The position numbers and the translations under genes were made by a program. A stretch of 64,000 bases of DNA from Chlorocebus sabaeus (taxonomy: Eukaryota > Chordata > Mammalia > Primates > Cercopithecidae). The notes beneath the pieces were generated by a model that had not been told where the DNA came from, did no database searches, and worked only from the letters and a program-made list of their open reading frames with translations. Positions 51,401 through 62,800 of this stretch are shown one piece after another. The stretch spans positions 64,894,816 to 64,958,815 of the forward strand of contig NC_132919.1 of assembly GCF_047675955.1 (NCBI RefSeq), in the 5' to 3' direction. Each line of letters opens with the position of its first letter. Positions within the stretch are counted from its first letter, which is position 1.

Positions 51401-54400
51401 CTGCATCGAAAATTACTTGCAAAGCTTGTAAGTGGTTCTGCCATTTATTAGTCATGTGAACCTAAGCAAATCACCTAGCGTCTCTGAGTTTCAACTTCCT
51501 CATCTGCAAAATAGAAATGATAATAATAACCGCATCGCAAGAGTTGTTGGAAAAATGAAAGTGAGATATCATAGGAGGTAACACATATGGAGCATTTACC
51601 ATATGGCAAGCACTGTTCTAAGAACTTTGGACATGTTATCTCACTTGTATAAGTACTTAGGTGCCTACAACCTAAACAGGACCTAGTAAATGTAAGTACT
51701 GAAAAACTGCTATGGGGCAGAGGAAGAAATGCTAAGCTTCTGTGAGAAGAGAAGACAGCTTGTTACACAGGTGAGAAGAATAAGCTGCAGCTGAGAAGAA
51801 AAGTATAAGAGTTGCTACGTGTGACAATCTCAAGACTTTTCAACCATTACAAATTTAAACAGCCACCCTAAATCACCCCAAGGACAGACCCCAGTTGTTC
51901 TTTTCATCTTTAATGTTTTGCCTCTCTGAATCCGAGAAGCAGCTGCCAGGGTTCCAATACATACCAAAGCATGATGACAATACCCTCAACTGCGCACACT
52001 TCTGTGCATCTACCGCTGTGTAAAGGAAGCTGATGTCACTAGACGGGGGGCACAACAAGGCATGTTTGTGAACGAAGCTCAATTTGCCATCACAGGGTGG
52101 CCACACCTACCTCACTAATATTCTAATAGTGGGATAAATAATGCAATAGGGATAAAGCCTGGATTTTGCTCTTATTCTCTCTTAGGGCTTACATTCTTGG
52201 CATGATATTGATGCGCCACAGACAAGCCAATATGTGAGTGTGCTCTATCGGAATAAAGTATAGCCTTTCTACACTGCAAAGTCATCCAGTTTCTAAAATT
52301 ATTGTTAGAACCAATGAAGTGACTAAGAGAATTTTAAAAAATAAGCCATCAGTCTGGATCTGTGTATGGGAATGAAGAAGCACTTTAAAGTCAGGGAAAA
52401 AATATAAACTTACTTAACATTTAGGATTATCAACCATTGCTGCTTTTCCATAAACCATTTCATCCATCATTTCATCTGTAAGAGATAAGATTACTGCCCC
52501 CATTCAGGGGGGACTTTGATAGTTAGCTGCCTGGTCCTTCTTGCTTGGATGCCCTGCAAATAAATGTCCTCCTTTCCCCAATGCAAAACCTCGATATGGG
52601 TGTTTGGCTTTACTGCGCTTGGGCCAGCAGAACCCAGTTAAGTCCACTAATAAGCTCTTGGTTTGTCTTTGAGATGGATTTCAGATTCCAAATGGACTGA
52701 CCCTATCACACTGCTAACCTGGCCAGTCAGTATTTGTCAATAACATAGAGGCTTTATTCAAGAGATTTACTATGCTGCAACTATTGGAACCCAGGGATGA
52801 TTTCAGGATTTTGTGGGGCCTGAACCTTATCTAGTAAAAACATTTAAAAAAAAGTATGAATACAAAAATTTCCAGGGGCCCTCCCAGGACCTTGGAAGGG
52901 CCTGTGCAAGTGAGAAGCCCTGAAGCTTAGGCTCTATTCAATTCATCATCCAGCAACCACAGCTGGGGCCTCTTTTTGTTGTTTGTTTTTTACAAACTTA
53001 GGTAATGCCAGGAAATATATTGTTTCAACTTACAAACACCACAAAATGGTGTCATAAAATTACTGGCACCTTCCCTTGGCAACTTGCCTTTGGAAAGAAA
53101 TGCAATGGGCCTATAGGTCACATGTACCAAACATGACTCTGCAGTGTAGCTTTGTTTACCAGAAAGATTTGACCCAAACAAAGGAGCCCAGCCCCTAACA
53201 CACTTGGTGTGTGGAGTCCCTTGTGCCAATCTCTGAAAGTAACTGTGACTTAGTTTGAAGGGCTCAGCTCTATTCTGTTTATATGAAATGAGTATTAATT
53301 TCCAGTATCAGCTGGCTCTGATTTTTTCATCACCATGAAGCAAATGCCCTTTTCTGTTAAGATGAACACAAACTGGAGATAAGCAAGTTAGTGTCTCCTC
53401 AAGTCTTTCTTACCCACCACCCATTCCTGCTTTGTCCTCTCCTGGTCACCCTGCTGTACAGATCCCCACATGGCTCTCGTATGTTTTCCCATCCGCATCC
53501 GCTTCCTCCTTGAGGAATGAAAGTCCCTTGGGGACAAAGTCCCCATCTTGGTGTGTCTTTGAGATGGAGTTTTTACCCCCGGCGCTTAGTAGAGTACCTG
53601 GCACAAACGGACATGGCACTCAGTGAATGTTTTTGAGTGAATTCATTAATTTTTATCAACCGTGATTCCAGTGTTTTCCTGGCGTTTCCTACATGATTGT
53701 AGTGAAGCTGGCTAGGTGGTGATGATGATGGTGGTGATGATGGTGATGATGACGCTTTGAGACAGAGTCTCACTCTGTCGCCCAGGCTGCAGTGCAATAG
53801 TGCGATCTCGGCTACTGCAACCTCTGCCTCCTGGTTTCAAGTGATTCTCCTGCCTCAGCCTCCTGAGTAGCTAGGATTACAGGTGCCCAACAACATGCAC
53901 AGCTAATGTTTGTATTTTTAGTAGAGACAGGGTTTCACCATGTTGGTCAGGCTGGTCTTGAACCCCTGACCTCAGGTGATCCACCCACCTCAGCCTTCCA
54001 AAGTGCTGGAATTACAGGCATGAGCCACCGCTCCTGGCCACCAGATTCTTATGAGGGACTCCCAGTGTTATAAAGTGCTTAGTAAAGGTGGCAAGTTTAA
54101 GACGTTTGTATTGATGCTCCCTAAACCTGTTGGTGGAGGGACCTAATGAGCCTGTTCTCTGGTGTGAGGGCAAAAGAGAAACAGACCCTCAGTGTCCTTT
54201 TCCTAAGTTAGGCATCAGCAAATTAATGAGGACAGAGAGGAGCATCTGCAGAAACTGCTGCTCTAGTTCAGACACAACCTGAATGCCTCCCTCTACCTCA
54301 AAATGAACCGTGTGAAACTAGATTTCTGAACCACAAGAGAGGTGGAAAGTCTTTTCTAAAGTCAGATGTCGAGGAGAATCTTCACCTTGAGTCTAAAGTC

Positions 54401-57400
54401 CCCTTCAGGCCATTGAATATACCCACTCTGATTTGCTGGGTATGTTCTACAGAGAAATCATAGAATTTCTGCCCTTATGGTAGAAGAGTAGTCAAGAACG
54501 TATACGGGATTAAGAGAAAGTGATGTATTTTCTCTACAAAAAAAATTTTTTTGCACGATAGCTTAACATGAAAAGCATCTTGGTCAGACATGGTGGCTCA
54601 CACCTGTAACCCCAGCACTTTGGGAGGCTGAGGTGGGCAGATCACCTGAGATCACCGGAGTTCAAGACCAGCCTGGTGGGGAGGTTGGAGTGCAGTGGCA
54701 CAATCTCGGCTCACTGCAACTTTCACCTCCCAGGTTCAAGTCATTCTTGTGCCTCGGACTCCCGATAGCTGGGATCACAGGCGCCTGCCACCACGACCTG
54801 CTAATTTTTGTACTTTTAGTAGAGACGGGGTTTTGCCATGTTGGCCAGGCTGGTCTCAAACTCCTGACCTCAAGTGATCCTCCCACCTCGGCCTCCCAAG
54901 GTACTGGGATTACAGGTGTGAACTGCCACGCCCGGCCCAACACTTTGGATTTAACTTTGATTCCTGCTCATATGCAGAGTTTCTAACTGCTTAAATGTCT
55001 GCAACATTTAGCTGCAAGGAAGGAAGCTTAACACAAAGTCCTCCAGGGAGCAAAAAACTGCACCATCACACCCGGCTAATTTTCTTGTATTTTTAGTAGT
55101 TACAGGGTTTCACTATGTTGGCCAGGCTGGTGTTGAATTCCTGACCTCAGGTGATCTGCCTGCCTTGGCTCCCAAAGTTCTGGGATTACAGGCCAGCAAC
55201 AAGACTAAGTTGAGGGTCACTTCTCTGAAGCCTTTTCTTGCCCATGCATAGGTCAGAACTAGGACAAGCAGAGCAGATCATATATAAGCTATGTATGTCT
55301 CTTGGCCTCTTTGTATCTTAGTTTCCCCATTTGAGAAAAATGAATGGATCTTAAGACATACTTTTCAGAGTTCATAATGTGCTTATACAGAGCTAACCAA
55401 TAATTGTATGAGTTTTTATACATAAATAGTTGTTTACATGTATTTATCTTCTATTTCACTTACAACTTGTATAAAAACTGCATTCCGTGCCAGGCCTGAA
55501 ATGTTCCAAAGCTCAGTTCTGTGAGTAAATTGCAACCAAGATTTCTAAAAACAAAACAAAACAAAACAAAAAAAAACACACACAAGCCAAAGGAAAAAAA
55601 AAATTATTTCAGAACATTTATCATTTGCCATGATTCTAATTTATATAGGATGGAGCATAACCTCAATCCTTCCTGTATGCACTAAGGAAATCTCACTGTG
55701 GAAGATTCTGGCTTATGATTTATACTTTAACATTGCACATGTGGTGCATTAGCTACAAAACAGTGAATGCTCAGTAAATACCTGTGTGAAGTGATCTTTA
55801 TTTCTCTAGAACAGGATTTCACAACTTCAGTACCATCGACATTTTGGACTCTACAACTCTTTGCTGTGGGGGTTTGTCCTATACCTTGGAGGATGTTGAG
55901 CAGCATCTCTGGCCTTTGCCCACCAGATGCCAGGAGCACACCCACAGTTTTGTCAACCAAAACTGTCTCCGGACATTACCAAATGCCACCTGAGTAGAAA
56001 ATCACAGCAGCTGAGAACCACTGCTCTCTGCTGATTCACCATGATCTGTGTCATAATTCTCACACTAATCCTTGCTAGAGACAAAAAGGATTTGCTCTAT
56101 AATTTTAGTAGCTTTCTACTGGTAAAACTTCAATCATATTTCAAAATGAATAGCAAAGAGGTTTATAATTAAGTTTTATAAAAATTCCAAATGTAATAAA
56201 GTTATATTTGTAACTTACATAAACTGCAAAAATGGTAGTGATTCAAATGTACGTCTTTCAATAGACTGTATTTTATTGCAGGATAAGTCTCTAGGAAAAG
56301 TAAAAGGAAAATATTGCCTTGATTAGTTATTAAATGTCAGTTAGTATGAATAATAGCAATAGTGTAGAATAATATTGAATACACATTTTTCACCTCAACT
56401 CTAAACGTTTGGACTTGGATTTGAACTTTCCAGAGCCCCTAACCCTGCCCATACCTCTCCTAGAGTCTCACCTTCATGTTTTTAATAAATAAAATATACA
56501 ACTTAAAAGATTTTGGAATCAATTTCTCCTGAGAGCAGTACACTTGATTAGATGCCCTTTTGTAGTCTCATCAAATTATGAGTTCAAAGTTTTTATCCCT
56601 AATTTCTAATATTAAAAAAAATAGTCGGGCCGGGTGTGGTGGCTCACGTCTGTAATCCCAGCACTTTGGGAGGCCAAGGCTGGCGGATCCTGAGGTCAGG
56701 AGACTGAAACCATCCTGGCTAACATGGTGAAACCGTGTACCTACTAAAAAATACAAAAAATTAGCTGGGTCTGATGGCAGGCACCTGTAGTACCAGCGGC
56801 TCGGGAGGCTGAGGCAGGAGAAAGGCATGAACCCGGGAGTTGGAGCTTGCAGTGAGCCGAGACTGCACCACTGCACTCCAGCCTGGGCAACAGAGCGAGA
56901 CTCCATATCAAAAAAAAAATGGCCTCACATTTATACACCTTCCTAGTTTAGGTCTGTTTTCCTAAGCCAATTCAATATCAGAAGAAATAAAATACATCCT
57001 TTTACATCATTTGAAAGGAAATTACCCCTTTACCTAATACATAACTTTGAACTAATTCAAATCATATTAATAGAATTTCTATCATAATAGAAATTCATTT
57101 TTGGTTTTATATTGCTTTAATATTTCATGAAAGCAATTTCTGCAGTTATACAGTGATGGGACTGGTCCCTCCCTCTTTACCTGGATGGTGTAACACTGTC
57201 TGGCTGATGTCTCCATCTCTAGTCTCTCCCTTCCTAAACTATCCTGCACACAGTCATCAGATAAACTCTCCACAAGTGGTTTGCAAAGACCAGCATTTCC
57301 TGGGAAATTATTGAAGATGCAAATTCTTGGTCCCACTCTAGACCAACTGAATCAGTAACCACGAGGGTGGAGTCCGGAACTGAGTTCTAACGCGCCCTCT

Positions 57401-59851
57401 CAGTGATTGTGATGCAGATCTATCTACAGCACTGCTGCAGTAACACGGTTCCCCATGATGGCTCCTCAGCTGGGCATTCAAAGCCCTAGAAGATCTGGCT
57501 CCAATTTCCTACTCTCCCTCCTTGTACTCTACAGGTACTCATGGCATTCCTCGAACACTTTCCTGTGCTTTGCCCTTCTCCCATTTTCCTTTTGCAAGTT
57601 GAGATTATTTCCCCCAAGATGTCTGTCTGATATTACACAATGGCCCTTCAAAGTCCAATTCAAATGGCATTGTTCTAGTAACATCCTCCTGGGTCCAGAT
57701 TGAAAGCATTTTCCCCTCTTCTATGCTTCAGAAATAATTTATCCCTCCTATGCTGCAGAAACAATGTATCCCTCCTAGTGCCCACATCCATTTCTTCCTT
57801 TTAATGTAGTTATTTTTTATCCAATTTCTTCTGAGCATAAATTCCTTGCAAGCATGGACTAGGTCTTGCTCATCTGCATCACCCGCCATGTTTAAAACTG
57901 ACACATGGAAAAAAAGTAAATTCAAATATTTGTAAAATAAATGAATAGCTAGGGGAGTGAGTAGAAGGAAAATGACTATTTTAAAGGAAATGTAGTTTTA
58001 TCATTTCATGACCTCTGTAGCACTTTGGCATCCACTTGAGGGTCTTTACACCCACTTTCCTTAATCCTTCTACATTGAAAGAATCTGTTTGCACAAAGAG
58101 CATCACTAATGAGCTTAACAAGGATTAATGACATACACACTTCTCTGACTGTGTGCAGGATGGTTTAGGAAGGGAGACAAAGGATAAGAAGCTTTCATAG
58201 CAATGAACATAATATCTTCTTGTCTCTAAACAGACAGAAATACTATGTGGGTATCCCTTTCTTGGTAATACAGGTGGGGAAATAGTTATTTTGTAATTAG
58301 TGAAGAGTTACGGGCATTTCTGGTATACTTCTGAGTGTAAACATTTCTAGCTCTACCACTTAACCACCATTTTAAACATCTGTTTTCATATAACAATTCC
58401 TGAAATGAAATCCTTAATACCAGTCTATTCTCTTGGGGGCTTAATATTCTTGATAATATTATCTATATAATTCAACTGATTTTTAATATTTAAATATTAA
58501 TTTAATTCCCATTAAATTACCAAAAAATTCTGGATTAATGATGTACAAATGAATGTAGATGATCTATATCTTCTCCTTTAGGCAACAATCTGAAGTTAAC
58601 TTTAATTCCTTTCATCCTACTCAACCAACTTTTTCAAATCTCTTTTTTGTGAAGGTCAGACAGTAAATATTTTAGGCTTTCTGGGCCACATGTGATCTCT
58701 CTCACACATTTCTCTTTGCTTCTTTTCTTTTTCTTTCACAGTTCTTTAAAAATGCAAAAATCTTAACTTAATGGGCTATTTAAAAATAGACCATACATTA
58801 GATTTGATCCATTGGTTGTAGACTGAATAGAAGAAGATGGTGTGTGAACACTTATAAAACAAGGTTCATACGGGTGTCAGTCACTGCTCAGATCTTCTTA
58901 CCATGTGAAATTTTTTTCTGTCTGTATTTTGTCTATGGAATTAAAAAACTAAAAATGCATAGGAGGTAACTAATGCTAGAGATGGGCTGAGATCCTATAC
59001 AAACTTACAGAATTGCAGAATTTTGTTGCTGGAAGAAATCTTAGCAATTATCTAATTTGAACCCCTTAATCATTTTACAGATTATATGACTAAAAACTCA
59101 TAAATGTGATTAACTAACTTACAAATACTGGAGGGATAGCAGGCCTTCAAATGAATCCTTATGTAATTCAGTCAAATAATTTTCATTGAGAATTCTGGAA
59201 AATGAACAAGTTATTTCTAGATTAAAATGCAAAGTACAACTTATTGCCGCACAGGACTATGTCCTGCATGTGGGGGAAAGCTGGGTCATGGTCATTTGAA
59301 GACGGTGGAAAGAAATCTAAGGCATGTCATGAAGTCAAAGAATCAAGTTGCAAGATGTTACCATTTATGTAAAGAAAAAAAAATTTAAAGACCACACAAC
59401 AAATCTATTTTGCTTTCTGTAAATATGTATGTAGGCAAATGGGAAAAAGTCTGGAAGGATGTACACTAAATACAGAGTAGCACTACCTCAGGGATGAGGG
59501 AGTAGGGCACAAGGAGGGTTTTTGTTATACCTGTTACTACATTTTTATACATTAAAAATAGAATCATGGACCGGGGTGGTGGCTCACGCCTGTAATATGA
59601 GCACTTTAAGAGGTCAAGTGGGAGGATCACTTGAGCCAAGGAGTTCAAGATCAGACTAAGCAACATAGGAAGACCCTGTCTCTACAAAAAAAATACAAAA
59701 TTAGGTGGACGTGGTGGCATGCACCTGTGGTCCCAGCTACTTGGGAGGCTGAGGTGGGAGGATCACTTGAGCCTGGGAGGTGAAGGCTGCAGTGAGATGT
59801 GATTGTGCCACTGTACTCCAGCCCGGGGACAAATTAAGACCCTGTCTCTTG

Positions 59852-59882
<31 letters not shown>

Positions 59883-62800
59883 AAAAGGAATACAACCATG
59901 TATTATTTGTGTGATAAAAAATAAATTTAAATTGCCTCTTATTTTAAAGAGAGCCTACCAAATTTAATTTTTAAATAATCATAGGATTGCCATCAACAGT
60001 GGATGATTTCGGGTATGAAGGAGAAATTTCTCAGACCTCAAAATTCTGGACCAAGAAGGATCTTACAATGCAGTTAGTTTTTTGTCAAATTTGGAGAGAA
60101 TATACTCACAGTTTCTCGGTCCAAATGTATGCTTTCCAAACATTTCCATCAATGTATGAAATACAGTTTCCTTGGAAATTTCTGTGAAGAAACACAGTTT
60201 ATATCCTTGAATAGGTAGGACAAAAATGAACAGGATAAATAAAAGAATCATGGCAACCTTGTTGGGAATATTCAGTTACAGAAAATAACACCTGCTTTCT
60301 TATTTCCAGAGCTATCAGCTTCCCAGTTTGCACAATTCATCAAGAAACAATGTGGGGCCACTGGCACAAATGATGAGGCATCTCCCGGAAGCTTAACTTC
60401 CTATCTGTCACATCTCTCGGACAAACAGTGCCAGTTAATTACTTTGAATGTAAGTATTTTATCCTAAAGCACTTATGTGTTTAAACAAACTCCTACAAAT
60501 CAACACAAAAATGGTAAATAATTCAACAGAAAAAATGGGCAAAAGCTTATCACTATCAACAAATAAGCAGAAAGAAACCCTATGCCAGGTAGCACCAAAG
60601 CTTTGCCCTCTGTTGAAACATCCTAGGCTTTTTCTTTCCACTCTTATTACAACCGACCTCATTTGGCCCCTTCACACTTTACTCCTACGTTTTGCGAGAC
60701 CTTTCTATTCTGTCTCCCTGAAATAAGCTTTTCCTTTTGGGCACTCTACATATGGATTCTAAAATAATACTTTGCATGTCTACACTTGAACGTAAAGCAA
60801 AAAACAAAATAAAATAAAATAATCCTCCTATTTTAATCATTTAATCTCTCTTGCTTGGAAACTTTCAATGGCTTTCCATACCTCACTGTGTAACTTTCAA
60901 ACTCCTATAGCTGACAGTCAAGGTTTTACATAATCATATCTTCACTGTTCCCTCACCTAATTCTTTGCAGCCAGATTGGTCTACTAAATTCCAACCATAC
61001 CTGTAGCCATGCCTTTGCCTAGACCGTACTCCTATTTTTGTTCTATTTAACAAATTATAGTTACTCTTTAAGACCCAAGTAAAATTTTAGCCTATCCATG
61101 TAGCTTTCCCTGATCTCCACACCTCAAGGATCACAGATTCTGGCAAATTCTAGCACCTATGGTCTGCATTATCTTTTAGTACTTAATTATATATACCTCC
61201 CTTTTTATGCCTATTCTCTTTCTTCCCTCCTATCATTTTCATGTTCTGGAGACAGTAGCATACTTGACCCTGGGTTTGACACAAAACGAGTGCTACATAT
61301 AGAAACCTAGGGACAATGATGAGTTCTGCACAAAACTAAAGAACTCTCAAGTAATCATGTTAACAGCCAACGCTCCTACATATGCTAGGCACTGATGAAG
61401 TGTTTCATATATTCACTCACCTACATTTCACAACAATCCTATGAAATGGGAACTGGCATAACCCCCAGTTGAAAGGTGAGGAAATTGAGTCACAGAGCGG
61501 AATAACTTGCTCTGGGTCACCAAGCTAATAAACAGACCTGGGTTCAACCCCAGGCAGCCTGGCTCTGGAATCAACTCTTAACCACTTAGAGCCTCATCAC
61601 TGAGATCAGGAGAGGGACAGGCTGTTGTAAAGAGGGTGAAGCAAAACTGGGAGGAGAGCGGTGGTTAAGCAATGATGTGATGGAGCTAAATAAAAATGGA
61701 TGAGAAAACGAGTAAAAGGCTAGAGTAAAAGTAAAAGACTGGAGAAGGGGCCTAACATTAAAGGAGAATGAGAAGGGAGAGTTGACAAGCAAAGGTGAAG
61801 CAGAAAGTCAGTTGTCAGGATGGCTTGGGGAGATAAAGAAAGCCAGGAAGGCCTCCAGGAAAAGGCTGCCACGTCAGGCAGGACACAGAGGACAATTGGG
61901 GAAAGGTGATCCTTACAAGATGGTGAAGGTGCCATTGTAGGTGTTGGGCTCTGGCACAGGCACTTGGCAGAGCCTCTGCTTTGGGCTGAGATCAACACAT
62001 GACAGCGTCTCATCTCCGCAGGTACAGAGCTCACATATGTTGGTGCTTGTGGAGGCCTTCTGTCCCTCTGGTACAGTTAAAGTCTTATTTTGGGCGTAAC
62101 TTACAGACTGCACCGATGAATTTTGAGTAGGTTCTAGTTCAGTACGTGGACCTGTGACTTCAGTCAGTTTTCGATGCAGAGTCTGAACCTGGTCTGGACG
62201 AGGAGCTGTAGTCATCTCCAGGGCTGTAGAATGTCCAGTCTCTGTAGTGGGCTCTGGAGTTATGGCAAGCCCCGGGTCTGGAGGCTGAGTTGAGGTCTCC
62301 TCTGTGGTTGGAGATGGTTTAACCTCTGTAGTAGGTTCTGTAGTTATAGTAAGCTCCAGAGCCAGAGGTTGAACTGTGCCTTGAGTCAGGTGTGAATGCT
62401 GAGCCTGACCCTTGTCTGAAGGTGGAAGTGTCACCTCAGGGTGTTCTGGAGGAGGAGCTGTAGTCGTCAGGGCTGTGGAAGGTTCAACTTCTGTCGTGGA
62501 TTCTGGAGTGCTGGTAAACCCTAGGTCCAAAGGTTGAACTGTGGCTTGAGTCAGGTGTGAATGCTGAGTCTGAACCTGGTCTGGATGTGGAAGTGTCACC
62601 TTAGGATGCTTTGGAGGAACTAGAGTCAGCTTCAGGGGTATAGAATGTCCAACTTCCATAGTGGGTTCTGAAGTGATGGTAAGTCCCAGGTCCAAAGGTT
62701 GAAATGTGGCTTGAGTCAGGTGTGAATGCTGAGCCTGACCTTTGCCTGAAGGTGAAAGTGTCACCTCAGGGTGTTCTGGAGGAGGAGCTGTAGCCGTCAG

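Noticed and set aside
52414..52474. 61-bp segment flanked by a CTTACAG acceptor and GTAAGT donor on the minus strand between LRRC37 exons 5 and 6
   Set aside because: It matches no LRR module, is not a multiple of three, and entering in phase 2 it gives an immediate TGA. A chance or poison exon at most.
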